A DNA stretch of 64,000 bases from Hyphomicrobium methylovorum (GTDB lineage: Bacteria > Pseudomonadota > Alphaproteobacteria > Rhizobiales > Hyphomicrobiaceae), in NCBI RefSeq assembly GCF_013626205.1, contig NZ_QHJE01000001.1, positions 434,001 through 498,000 of the forward strand, read 5' to 3'. Below the pieces are notes generated by a model. The model was not told the origin of the DNA. It searched no databases and saw nothing but the letters and a program-made list of their open reading frames with translations. Each line of letters starts with the position of its first letter. Within the stretch, counting starts at the first letter, position 1. A program made the position numbers and the translations under genes. Below, in pieces: positions 9,265 to 17,171 of this stretch.

Positions 9265-9633
9265 TCAAGCGGTCGGTGGCCCTCGGGCGGATCGGGCGCT
9301 CGGCAACGGCGTCGCGCTGTAATGATCGGCGATGATGCGATAGGCGACCGCAACGTATTCAACTGTCCGAGCGAGGCTGGGCAGCGCTTCGGACGCGGGT
9401 GCGGTTGCGCCTACTGGCGTATACGGACAGGTGTCCTTCGCGGAGACAGGCGACTTCTCCGGCACCGAACTATCCGAATCGGCGACCGTCATGCTTTGCA
9501 GGCCGTGGCCGGTGCAGATGATGATTTCAATCCCAGCGCCCTGCACCGGTGATGCAGCCAGCATGAAGCCGACGGGCAGCATACAGCGAACCGCAAAGAC
9601 GAAGCCGAATAAGATTTTCAGCAAACGGTGCAT
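9265..9633 (-). CDS. DUF2946-type exported protein
   Basis: The 122-residue protein has an N-terminal hydrophobic segment and the family layout 'R.MLPVGFMLA', 'IIICTGHGLQSMTV', 'CPYTPVGA' and a C-terminal 'RGPP.A'. DUF2946 proteins recur beside TonB receptors, PepSY proteins and copper genes, but their function is not known. The start at 9633 puts the hydrophobic helix at the N-terminus. It lies 93 bp upstream of the TonB-receptor gene in the same direction and probably belongs to that locus. Confidence 0.7.
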   Translation of the reverse strand: MHRLLKILFGFVFAVRCMLPVGFMLAASPVQGAGIEIIICTGHGLQSMTVADSDSSVPEKSPVSAKDTCPYTPVGATAPASEALPSLARTVEYVAVAYRIIADHYSATPLPSARSARGPPTA

Positions 9634-9857
9634 CGTTGACCCGGTCGACACGAGAGTCGATGCGACAACAATAATCTGCGAACTGGTGTTCTGCAACTCA
9701 CGCGCGTGACTTTATCGTCACGTAAAACTACGCGCACAGTGCCTTTTCTCGGGCACGGTAATGTCGGATGAACCGGGCATTGTTGTATTTAAGCCGAAGC
9801 ATCGCGGGCGCGCTGTGATATGCTTGGGCAACGACGGGCATTTGGGTTTACTAAATT

Positions 9858-10433
9858 ATGCTGCACGAAGACGTCATCCTCGTTGATAGCGAGGACCGAG
9901 AGCTTGGGATCGCTGAGAAACTAGAGACGCACCTGCGCGGCGCGCTGCATCGTGCATTCTCGGTGATGATCTGGGACAGGAATGGACGGCTGCTGCTGCA
10001 GCGACGCCAGATCGACAAGTATCATTCGGGTGGCCTTTGGACGAACTCGTGCTGCGGGCATCCTCGCCCCGGCGAGAGCGCGGGGGACGCGGCGTTCCGG
10101 CGGCTCAATGAAGAGATGGGCTTCTCGTGCCCGCTCGCGCCCATCGGCACATTCACTTATCGCGCCGAACTTGATGGCGGCCTGATCGAGAACGAACTCG
10201 TCCATATCTTTAGCGGCAGGTATGACGGAGCCATCGCTCCCAATCCGGAAGAGTGCGACGGCTTCAGCTGGTCGAGCCCGGAGGTGATCCAACGCCAAGT
10301 GTCTGCGGTTCCGGAGGCGTTCAGCGCGTGGTTTCGCAAATACGTCGCCGCAGGTTGGCCCATAGTGCCTCCTTCCGAGACGGCACTGCCGCAGCGAAGC
10401 ACGACTGCCGCCGCGGCGCGGGTGCAAGACTAG
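9858..10433 (+). CDS. idi: Isopentenyl-diphosphate delta-isomerase, type I
   Basis: The 191-residue Nudix-fold enzyme interconverts isopentenyl and dimethylallyl diphosphate for isoprenoid synthesis in the cytoplasm. The signature 'WTNSCCGHPRPGE' contains the catalytic Cys (about residue 66), the Nudix helix 'AAFRRLNEEMGF' follows, and the metal-binding 'ENELVHIF' holds the catalytic Glu. Length matches bacterial type I enzymes. The last 25 residues are Ala/Pro-rich and unlike the core. Type I idi is patchy among alphaproteobacteria. Confidence 0.93.
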   Translation: MLHEDVILVDSEDRELGIAEKLETHLRGALHRAFSVMIWDRNGRLLLQRRQIDKYHSGGLWTNSCCGHPRPGESAGDAAFRRLNEEMGFSCPLAPIGTFTYRAELDGGLIENELVHIFSGRYDGAIAPNPEECDGFSWSSPEVIQRQVSAVPEAFSAWFRKYVAAGWPIVPPSETALPQRSTTAAAARVQD

Positions 10434-10561
10434 GCAATTTTCCGGCGTGCGCAGCTTTCGGCGCGCGGAGCGGTAACGGCACGGGGTTCGGGCGCGTACG
10501 GTTTAGCGTATGACAAGCCGCGCTCCCGCGTGGCGGCCCAAACCGTAAACCGAGATTTTGC

Positions 10562-12313
10562 ATGCTGCTGCTCCTGCTCGCCTACCTCGGCGGTGTTCTG
10601 ACCATCGTCAGCCCCTGCATTCTGCCGGTCCTTCCGTTCGTATTCGCGCGCGCCGATCGTCCGTTTTACAGCAACGGGCTGCCGACATTGATCGGCATGG
10701 CGGTGGTGTTCGCGCTGGTCGCGACGCTTGCGGCGGTCGGAGGCGGATGGGCCGTGGCGGCAAATGTTTACGGCCGCTATATCGCGCTCGCGGTCATGGC
10801 GCTGCTCGGGGTGACGTTGATTTTCCCAGAGCTTGCAGAGCGGCTGTCGCGGCCAGTCGTGGCGCTAGGAAACCGCTTGTCGCAACGCGCGGATGCAACG
10901 ACTGCTGCTGGCGAAAAGCAATCGATCCTCTCTCCGCTGCTGCTCGGCGGCGCTATCGGACTTCTTTGGGCTCCGTGCGCGGGACCAATCCTCGGGTTGA
11001 TCCTGACGGGCGCGGCTCTCAACGGCGCGAATGTGCAAACGACGGGTCTGCTCGTCGCGTATGCGGCCGGCGCCGCAACGTCGCTGGCGCTCGCGCTGTT
11101 AGCAGGAAACCGCGTCTTCCAGGCGATGAAGGGGTCACTCGGAACGAGTGAATGGATTCGCCGCGGTCTCGGCGTTGCCGTTCTCGCCGCCACGGCTGCT
11201 ATCGCGCTTGGCGCCGACACCGGCTTCCTGACTCGGCTCTCCACGACCAGCACGGCGGCAATCGAGCAGCGCCTCGTGGATGCGTTTCGCAAACCGCGTG
11301 GATCGGGCGACGATGCAAAGGTTGCACACACGTCAGATGATCTGGCGATCGAAGGCATGTTGCCGTCGCTTGGCGGCGCGGTCGAATGGCTCAATTCGCC
11401 GCCGCTCAGTGCCGACGAACTCAAGGGCAAGGTGGTGCTCATCGATTTCTGGACGTACTCGTGCATCAATTGCTTGAGGACGATCCCCTACGTTCGGGCG
11501 TGGGCCGAGAAGTACAAGAATGACGGCCTCGTCGTCATCGGCGTGCATACGCCGGAGTTCGCGTTCGAGAAGGATGCCAACAATGTTCGCCGCGCGCTGA
11601 CGGACCTCAAAATTTCCTACCCCGTCGCGATCGACAACAATTACAGCATCTGGCGCGCATTCAAAAATCAGTACTGGCCCGCGCACTACTTCATCGATGC
11701 GCATGGCAACGTGCGCTACCATCATTACGGCGAAGGCGAATACGAGCGCTCTGAGAAAGTCATTCAGAAGCTTCTCATGGAAGCTGGCCAATCGAACATT
11801 CCGCAGACGACCGTTGCGGTGACGGGTTCGGGCGTCGAGGCGTCTTCACAGCTCGATCTCGTCAAGTCGCCGGAAACGTACATCGGCTACAATCGCGCGG
11901 AGAATTTCGTCTCGCCGGGCGGCGCAGTTCGCGACGTTGCGCACGACTACCGTGCGAGTGCGTCAACGCCGATGCTCAATCAGTGGGCGCTGGCTGGCAA
12001 GTGGACGATCGGCGGTCAGCATGCGCGGCTCGACGCGGCGCCCGGTTCGATCGACTATCGTTTCCACGCACGCGATCTGCATCTCGTGCTTGGCCCTGGC
12101 GCGGATGGAAAGCCCGTGCGGTTTCGCGTGACTATCGATGGCAAAGCGCCTGGCGCTGACCACGGCGCGGATACAGATGCCGAAGGCAACGGCACCGTCA
12201 CAAACAACCGCCTGTATCAACTCGTGCGGCAAGCCGACTCTACGCGCGAGCGGACATTTTCGATTGAGTTTCTCGATCCCGGTGTCGAAGCGTACGCTTT
12301 CACGTTCGGATAG
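10562..12313 (+). CDS. dipZ: DipZ-type protein: CcdA/DsbD transmembrane domain fused to thioredoxin and C-terminal domain
   Basis: The 583-residue protein begins with a six-helix CcdA-like domain (paired Cys in 'IVSPCILPVLPFV' and 'LLWAPCAGPILG'), continues with a periplasmic thioredoxin domain holding CINC in 'FWTYSCINCLRTIPYVRAW', and ends with a beta-rich domain of about 150 residues. The order and length match DipZ, which moves reducing power from cytoplasmic thioredoxin to periplasmic disulphides. It is the last host gene before the prophage; 217 bp separate its stop from attL. Confidence 0.9.
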   Translation: MLLLLLAYLGGVLTIVSPCILPVLPFVFARADRPFYSNGLPTLIGMAVVFALVATLAAVGGGWAVAANVYGRYIALAVMALLGVTLIFPELAERLSRPVVALGNRLSQRADATTAAGEKQSILSPLLLGGAIGLLWAPCAGPILGLILTGAALNGANVQTTGLLVAYAAGAATSLALALLAGNRVFQAMKGSLGTSEWIRRGLGVAVLAATAAIALGADTGFLTRLSTTSTAAIEQRLVDAFRKPRGSGDDAKVAHTSDDLAIEGMLPSLGGAVEWLNSPPLSADELKGKVVLIDFWTYSCINCLRTIPYVRAWAEKYKNDGLVVIGVHTPEFAFEKDANNVRRALTDLKISYPVAIDNNYSIWRAFKNQYWPAHYFIDAHGNVRYHHYGEGEYERSEKVIQKLLMEAGQSNIPQTTVAVTGSGVEASSQLDLVKSPETYIGYNRAENFVSPGGAVRDVAHDYRASASTPMLNQWALAGKWTIGGQHARLDAAPGSIDYRFHARDLHLVLGPGADGKPVRFRVTIDGKAPGADHGADTDAEGNGTVTNNRLYQLVRQADSTRERTFSIEFLDPGVEAYAFTFG

Positions 12314-12499
12314 CTGAAGCGATCACGCTGAGCGCAGTCGAAAGACGGGCTTATCGACGACCGTATCGATGAAGCCGACAAAACCGGGTGGCATCAACGG
12401 TCGGCCACCCGAAAACTGCAGCAGGGTACGCACGCAGTGTGCTCGCAACGTCATTCTGCGCCTGCAAAAAAACAGGGTTACTTGGAGAATGTCTGGAAG

Positions 12500-12526
12500 G
12501 CGTTAGCTCTCCAAATTCGCTAACGC
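12500..12526 (-). terminator. Hairpin, probably the displaced tRNA-Pro terminator
   Basis: An 8-bp perfect stem (GCGTTAGC at 12,500-12,507 and GCTAACGC at 12,519-12,526) lies just outside attL. Before phage insertion it would have been directly downstream of tRNA-Pro on the minus strand. It has no strong U-tract. The remaining gap between dipZ and the first phage gene holds attL and no gene. Confidence 0.4.
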
Positions 12527-12530
12527 GTTG

Positions 12531-12584
12531 GAAAGTGTTGGTCGGAGCGAGAGGATTCGAACCTCCGACCCCTTGCTCCCGAAG
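12531..12584. repeat. attL: left 54-bp attachment repeat (3' part of tRNA-Pro)
   Basis: This 54-bp stretch is identical to 53,760-53,813. It covers the 3' half of a tRNA-Pro gene from the anticodon loop to the CCA end plus 7 bp beyond. The match ends abruptly on both sides. The tRNA 5' half is missing here, so this is the displaced original 3' end and marks the left border of the prophage. Confidence 0.93.
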
Positions 12585-12757
12585 AAACCCGTCTTCCGTG
12601 TTTTATGGCGTTTTCACGCTATTGACTGGCGATTCGTTCGCTTCGCGTTCACGCCTTTCACGGGCGGTAGCACGGGCGGTGGATCACACCACCAGAATGA
12701 ACGTCACGATCCCCACGCAAGCGAGGAACACCTGAGTTCCGGGGCAAATGCCTGCGG

Positions 12758-13012
12758 TTACTTTCCTCCATAGAGACGGACGAGACCGGCGACCACGGTC
12801 GACCAGCCGACTTTCTCGCTCAGAGCTGCGAACACCATCGCCAGGCCCGAACCAGCCATCATGAAGTCTCTGGGCTGCCACTTGGGGGATTCGCCGCTCC
12901 GGTCCGTAGTCTTCGCTCCACGTTGCCGAATGAGGGTTTCCAAGCGGGTAACCCGGCGCTCGATATTGAGCATCCAGGGCCAGCTCGGTGGCAACCCGTC
13001 GGAGTTTTGCAT
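12758..13012 (-). CDS. Holin candidate
   Basis: The 84-residue protein has a polar N-terminal half with a short predicted coiled coil ('LNIERRVTRLETLIRQRG') and one clear hydrophobic segment near residues 50-76, ending with a charged tail. It follows lysozyme and spanin genes as the last gene of the late operon, the place where a holin is expected. No holin family is recognised with certainty, and the topology differs from classical two- or three-helix holins, so the role is inferred from position. Confidence 0.5.
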   Translation of the reverse strand: MQNSDGLPPSWPWMLNIERRVTRLETLIRQRGAKTTDRSGESPKWQPRDFMMAGSGLAMVFAALSEKVGWSTVVAGLVRLYGGK

Positions 13013-13088
13013 GGGTCATGATCTTTCGTTCCATGTTGGGAACGCAGGCACTCGTTAGTAGGTGAGAAGTGTAGGGCGGTGGCGCGTC

Positions 13089-13310
13089 CTACCCCTTGCA
13101 GATACTGTCCCAGGCGCGATTGTGAGCGACCACTTCACGCTGCGTTTGCGCAGTGTCCTGCCGACTCCAGTGGATCGGAGCGAAGCTTTTGCAGCCGCTA
13201 TCGATCGGCAGGCTCGAGCAGCCGCTAATCGTTGCGCCGATAACGGTCGTTAAGCTGATCGAGAGGAACCGTTTCGACAGAGCGGCGCGCGGCGGTAGCT
13301 TTTTCGACAT
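13089..13310 (-). CDS. Outer-membrane spanin lipoprotein (Rz1-like)
   Basis: The 73-residue protein has a lipoprotein signal with lipobox 'ISGC' (Cys about residue 31). The short mature part, with 'CKSFAPI' and a C-terminal Cys, follows the pattern of o-spanins in related prophages. Its first 86 nt lie inside the i-spanin gene in another frame, the typical overlapping Rz/Rz1 arrangement. The two spanins would fuse inner and outer membranes in the last step of lysis. The ATG at 13,310 was chosen because it places the signal peptide directly at the N-terminus. Confidence 0.72.
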   Translation of the reverse strand: MSKKLPPRAALSKRFLSISLTTVIGATISGCSSLPIDSGCKSFAPIHWSRQDTAQTQREVVAHNRAWDSICKG

Positions 13311-13470
13311 TGGCTGAGTTCCGTTGTTCGATCTTCGAGATAACGCGGTTTTCAACCTTACTGTCGTGGTGATAGAGCCAGCCGAACCACGCGCCGGCAA
13401 TGAAACCGATGACGGCGAGACGGCCCAAGGTCGTGCCGAACCATGGGATCAGGCTTGCGAGAGCGGTCAT
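13225..13470 (-). CDS. Inner-membrane spanin (Rz-like)
   Basis: The 81-residue protein has one N-terminal transmembrane helix ('LGRLAVIGFIAGAWFGWLY') followed by a charged, helical periplasmic part, as in i-spanins. Its start overlaps the lysozyme stop by 4 nt, and the o-spanin gene starts inside it. It is shorter than lambda Rz (153 residues), but the topology and overlap support the role. Confidence 0.65.
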   Translation of the reverse strand: MTALASLIPWFGTTLGRLAVIGFIAGAWFGWLYHHDSKVENRVISKIEQRNSANVEKATAARRSVETVPLDQLNDRYRRND

Positions 13471-14249
13471 GTCGGCGTCTCCTGTTTCTTCGGCAGGTAG
13501 TGGCAGATGAGGTAGTAGAACCCGCCACAGGCTGCGATTGCGAGCAGAGCGGAGAGCGGCACACCGGCGGAGGCCCAGCTGTAGAGGCCGTGTCCCTGAT
13601 CGCTGATGCCCTTGACGCGCTGGCCGGTCTTCAAGGCGGTTTCGACGGAGGTCAGCGGATCGGCTGGCATGAACTGAGCCACGCCCGTAGCGGCGCTGAC
13701 AGCGACAGCAGCGACGGTTTTGCGCGAGGGGGGGTCAGCGCTTTCCGACACGACATGCGGCATGGCCGGTTCTTCCGGCGCAGCCATCGGCTTCTGAAAA
13801 AGCGAGGCTTCCCGTGTACGCCGCGACGTGAGCCCTGCGAGCGCGACTTTCTTTCCTTTGACGGTCGCCTTGTTCCATCGGCCGAACTCGGCCACAGCGC
13901 CCTTCCTGTCGCCCTTGTTCAACTTCTTGAGCAGCGTTGAACCCTTGAACCCGGCAACGCCGATGTTGTAGGCGAAGCTGATGAGCGCATCCGCTTCGTT
14001 CTGATTGATGGAGACAGTCACCGCTTCCGTGACGGCCTCTTCGAAGCGCCCCATTTCCTTGGCGAACATCGCTTCGCCTTCGGCCTCGGTGACGACCATG
14101 CCGATCTTCACACCCGTGGTGCATCCGGCATAGATCGTCGGCACGCCAGCAGGGCAGAGATAGGCGGCATAGCGGCCATCTCCGAGCGCTTTATGAAGCC
14201 CCTCAAATGAGTAGATAAGCCGTTTTCCTTCGGCCGAAAGCTTCGCCAT
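13467..14249 (-). CDS. Phage lysozyme (GH24) with C-terminal membrane segment
   Basis: The 260-residue endolysin has a T4-type lysozyme domain (residues 1-145). The catalytic Glu is in 'YSFEGLHKALGDG', and 'AYLCPAGVPTIYAGCTTG' is the second active-site loop, with Cys where T4 has Asp, as in many prophage members. Residues 165-225 form a polar linker, and a hydrophobic helix lies near residues 230-252, so the enzyme may be membrane-tethered. The usual order is reversed: signal-anchor endolysins carry the helix at the N-terminus. Confidence 0.88.
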   Translation of the reverse strand: MAKLSAEGKRLIYSFEGLHKALGDGRYAAYLCPAGVPTIYAGCTTGVKIGMVVTEAEGEAMFAKEMGRFEEAVTEAVTVSINQNEADALISFAYNIGVAGFKGSTLLKKLNKGDRKGAVAEFGRWNKATVKGKKVALAGLTSRRTREASLFQKPMAAPEEPAMPHVVSESADPPSRKTVAAVAVSAATGVAQFMPADPLTSVETALKTGQRVKGISDQGHGLYSWASAGVPLSALLAIAACGGFYYLICHYLPKKQETPT

Positions 14250-14266
14250 TGTGGTATCTTTCTCAA

Positions 14267-14866
14267 ATGGAACAATGGAAACGCATCGACTTCCTGCCCG
14301 GATATGGCGGGGTGATAGAGGTGTCAGATCGCGGCCGGATGCGGGTTTCGAACCGCCGCTACCGCATACGGACTAAGTGGGGCACCGTTAGCGAACAAAC
14401 TAAGCCCGATCAGATGATCGCAGGCGAAGTCGGCAACCACGGTTACCGCGCCGTCGCTTTTTACGTTCAGAGAAAAAGGCACCGTTTTCTCCTTCACCGA
14501 TTGATCGCTCAGGCGTTTGTGCCGGGGTATGATCCTCAGCTTACGGTCAATCACATAAACGGCGACAAGCTGGATAATCGAGCGACCAATCTTGAATGGG
14601 TGTCGCTAGAGGAAAACACGCAGAAGCAATGGGAAACAGGATTGCTCGATCTGCGCGGCGAAAAACACCCGAGTGCGAAGCTCTCTGACGCGCAGCTGCG
14701 TGAGATAATCGCGCGGCTGGACGCCGGTGGCGTCGTATTCCGCCGTCTCGCTGCAGAATACGGCGTGTCCGACTCTCTGATTTATAAAATTCGGAAGGGG
14801 CGGAAGCGCCCTGCGTCTGAGAGCTTCATGCCCCACCCCCTCCGCCAAGTTTCTTTTGCCCCTTAA
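14267..14866 (+). CDS. HNH homing-type endonuclease (NUMOD4 + HNH + HTH)
   Basis: The 199-residue protein has a NUMOD4-like N-terminus ('WKRIDFLPGYGGVIEVSDRG'), an HNH core ('HRLIAQAFVP' and 'VNHINGDKLDNRATNLEWV') and a C-terminal helix-turn-helix ('FRRLAAEYGVSDSLIYKIRKG'). This is the plan of free-standing homing endonucleases. It runs against the surrounding leftward operon, starting 17 bp from the lysozyme start and overlapping the 3' end of the next gene by 41 bp on the other strand. It looks like a selfish insertion between late genes. Confidence 0.85.
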   Translation: MEQWKRIDFLPGYGGVIEVSDRGRMRVSNRRYRIRTKWGTVSEQTKPDQMIAGEVGNHGYRAVAFYVQRKRHRFLLHRLIAQAFVPGYDPQLTVNHINGDKLDNRATNLEWVSLEENTQKQWETGLLDLRGEKHPSAKLSDAQLREIIARLDAGGVVFRRLAAEYGVSDSLIYKIRKGRKRPASESFMPHPLRQVSFAP

Positions 14867-15194
14867 GAAGCTCGACAAGCGACGTGTTGACGGCTTTCAC
14901 TTCGACGTCCTGGGCGTCGATGGCGCGCGCCTGACCGATGACCGTCTGTTTCAGAGCGTCGATCTGGTCTTGTATGGGTTGCAGGTCCACAGGCGCCGAT
15001 CCGCCGGTATCTCTCCGGGACACCATCTGCATCTGCGGTGCCCGCGCTCGCACATCATCCGAAATCTTTCTCGCCACGTCTTCGGTGATCTCGATCGAGC
15101 CTTCCGGCATTAGTCGCTTCACGCCGTTGCAGGCGCGCGGAAAACCATCCTCGCCGTCCACCTGGAACCAGCCCATTTCTTCAGGTTCTCTCAT
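14826..15194 (-). CDS. Phage late protein, unknown
   Basis: The 122-residue product is not recognised. The C-terminal half is a predicted coiled coil ('LQPIQDQIDALKQTVIGQ', then 'VKAVNTSLVELLKG') ending in a Gly run. The start at 15,194 overlaps the upstream gene's stop by 14 nt. The position after the tail protein suggests a structural or lysis-linked role, which is only inferred. Confidence 0.6.
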   Translation of the reverse strand: MREPEEMGWFQVDGEDGFPRACNGVKRLMPEGSIEITEDVARKISDDVRARAPQMQMVSRRDTGGSAPVDLQPIQDQIDALKQTVIGQARAIDAQDVEVKAVNTSLVELLKGQKKLGGGGGA

Positions 15195-15624
15195 TGTAAG
15201 CCTTCCACATGATTGCTTCGTCGATGCGTTGCGCGTGGTCGCTGTCGATCCAGACCGGCCCGCCATTGGCGGATCGTCGCCATGCGTCCCGGTAGGTTCG
15301 GTCGTTCGGAAGGTCGTCGATGTCGATAATCTCTAGGGCGCCGCCCAAATGCCCGCAGTCGCGCTCCGCAATGAGCTGGATCGCATCTCGTCGCGTGCAG
15401 CCGCCCGTTACCATCATCCGGCAATAGCGGTAGGCAGCCCGGGGCAGGACACCGCGCGCGATCATGCGATTGAACTGGACGATCCAGAACCACCACGGAC
15501 GTCCGTGCCAGGGATGGAACGGATCTGTTGATCCGCGCATCAGGTAACTGATCCCGGACTCTGCCGGACACGTCACAGCCACCCGGCCGTTGGCGCGGGT
15601 GTCGAGAATGCGCTCACGCGTCAT
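15181..15624 (-). CDS. Phage late protein, unknown
   Basis: The 147-residue protein is rich in Trp and Arg in its central part ('HPWHGRPWWFWIVQF') and ends with 'AWRRSANGGPVWID', a segment I have seen in other alphaproteobacterial phage proteins without an assigned role. ATGA overlap with the upstream tail gene shows co-translation. Confidence 0.6.
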   Translation of the reverse strand: MTRERILDTRANGRVAVTCPAESGISYLMRGSTDPFHPWHGRPWWFWIVQFNRMIARGVLPRAAYRYCRMMVTGGCTRRDAIQLIAERDCGHLGGALEIIDIDDLPNDRTYRDAWRRSANGGPVWIDSDHAQRIDEAIMWKAYNERT

Positions 15625-16967
15625 TGATCACCAAGGCCAGACCAGTGCCACGCCCCCGGGTCGCTCAGCCCGTCAGCGTCCTGACGCGTGGTACAGGCGA
15701 ACTCGACGGCACCTGCGGATTGCCCCCCCGAAACGATCCCGGCAAACTGAATATTGCTGCCGCTCGCGTTCGTCAGGAGCGCAGCGCACGCCCAAGCGTT
15801 GCTTGAGAAATCTGTCGCGATGGTCGCCGTCAGATCCCCTACACCCGAATCGGTGATACTGGTCATATTGAACGACGCAACGAGACTAGGATTGCCGCCG
15901 GAAACGCTCGCCTTGCCCCACACGGACACGGCAGAGGGATGCCACTGCTGCGTGCCGGGCGTAACTGCAGTGTCGTTCGCCGCCGCGGCTTCCTGAGACG
16001 TTTGGTTGGCGACTTTCACCCGGCCAGCGCGGCCCGTCGTTGCGTTTTGCGAGACCCAAGCTGAATCCTGAAACTCATAGTAGAGGTTCTCGTCTTGCAC
16101 GAAGACGAGCCAACCGCAGTCTGTGTACGGCGTAATGCTGACCCAGCCTGCCCCGGTGTAGAGCGCGATATCTCCCGTGGTGAAGGTTGACCACGAACCA
16201 CCGACGCCCGTGAGGAGATAGGCTGATCCAGCGGCTGGCGATCCCGGAGACGTCGCCAGACGATCGACGATCGGAATGACGCCCTGGCTGTTTTTGATGA
16301 ATGGGGTAGTGTGAGCTGAGACACGCCAGTTGCCGCCGTCCGACGTGATCTCGCAATCCTCGCCGTTCAGCGCCAGAGCAAACGACGCGCCGCCATAGGT
16401 CTTGGTGCCTTCGTTGATCGATTGCCCAGACCCGGACTTTCTGACGATGATTGCCTGGTTGGCCGATCCTGCGTGCTGGACCTTTATCTTCCATCCATTG
16501 GCGACATCGGTTGCGGAGGGCAGCGTCAGTGTCACGTTTCCAGATGAGCAATTGACCAGGAAGGTCGTGTTCTGGTCCTCTGGAAGTACGGTGTAACTCA
16601 GCGACTTCGTGACGACGGGGAATATTGCAGTGACGGCGACATCGACCGATGAGGCGGAAACCGTAGCTCCGGGGCGGTTGTCCTTGGTTTCGATGACGAC
16701 GCCATTGGCGTCTTTGATGACGACCTTGTAATCGGCCGGTCCGACGAACACGTCGGTTTTTGCCGTTCCATTGGATGTTGGGCACCCAAGAGAATCGGTG
16801 ACGACGGACGTTCCCAACTCGACAGAGAGGTCACGGTCGGCGTAAACGGTTTTAGGGTTGGTCGACTGAGCGTCGAAGAATTGAATGGTCGCCCCGATGA
16901 TGGGAGCACCGGTTTCAGAGTCGGTTAGGCGATAGCCCGGAGGCCATACGGCAACGGCGTCGGTCAT
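15621..16967 (-). CDS. Tail fibre/tailspike-type protein with DUF2793 domain
   Basis: The 448-residue protein begins with a short adaptor-like domain ('YRLTDSETGAPIIGATIQFF', residues 12-85). It continues with a beta-rich middle part (residues 110-215) and then a DUF2793 region (about 230-315: 'PGSPAAGSAYLLTGVGGSW' and 'GDIALYTGAGWVSITPY'), found in phage tail fibres. It probably sits on the virion exterior and contacts the host. Its start codon abuts a divergent small open frame. Confidence 0.72.
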   Translation of the reverse strand: MTDAVAVWPPGYRLTDSETGAPIIGATIQFFDAQSTNPKTVYADRDLSVELGTSVVTDSLGCPTSNGTAKTDVFVGPADYKVVIKDANGVVIETKDNRPGATVSASSVDVAVTAIFPVVTKSLSYTVLPEDQNTTFLVNCSSGNVTLTLPSATDVANGWKIKVQHAGSANQAIIVRKSGSGQSINEGTKTYGGASFALALNGEDCEITSDGGNWRVSAHTTPFIKNSQGVIPIVDRLATSPGSPAAGSAYLLTGVGGSWSTFTTGDIALYTGAGWVSITPYTDCGWLVFVQDENLYYEFQDSAWVSQNATTGRAGRVKVANQTSQEAAAANDTAVTPGTQQWHPSAVSVWGKASVSGGNPSLVASFNMTSITDSGVGDLTATIATDFSSNAWACAALLTNASGSNIQFAGIVSGGQSAGAVEFACTTRQDADGLSDPGAWHWSGLGDQ

Positions 16968-16982
16968 ATGGGGGATTTCCTA

Positions 16983-17171
16983 ATGTTCCGAGGCGATCCA
17001 GAGCGCTGGAAGCCACTATTCATGTTCGTCTGTATGACGATCGGCATGGGTCTGCTGGGCGTGTTCGTTCGCTTCGCCACGTCCCCGGAGAACTGGCACT
17101 GGTACGCAGGCTTCTGGGTCGTAATGGGCGTGATTATCTGGAAGTTTTGGGACTATCGCCCGCCGGATTAA
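16983..17171 (+). CDS. Small two-helix membrane protein on the opposite strand
   Basis: The 62-residue product has two hydrophobic helices ('LFMFVCMTIGMGLLGVFVRF' and 'WYAGFWVVMGVIIWKFW') separated by a short loop. It exactly fills the gap between two leftward late genes. A good ribosome site (GGGGGA) precedes the ATG at 16,983; an upstream in-frame ATG at 16,968 lacks one. The opposite orientation suggests independent expression in the lysogen, for example as a moron or exclusion protein; this is inference. Confidence 0.55.
   Translation: MFRGDPERWKPLFMFVCMTIGMGLLGVFVRFATSPENWHWYAGFWVVMGVIIWKFWDYRPPD

Noticed and set aside
12684-13034. A 116-codon leftward frame over the holin candidate
   Set aside because: Its composition is Arg/Ser-rich and it overlaps the better supported 84-residue frame; only its last 15 codons look hydrophobic.
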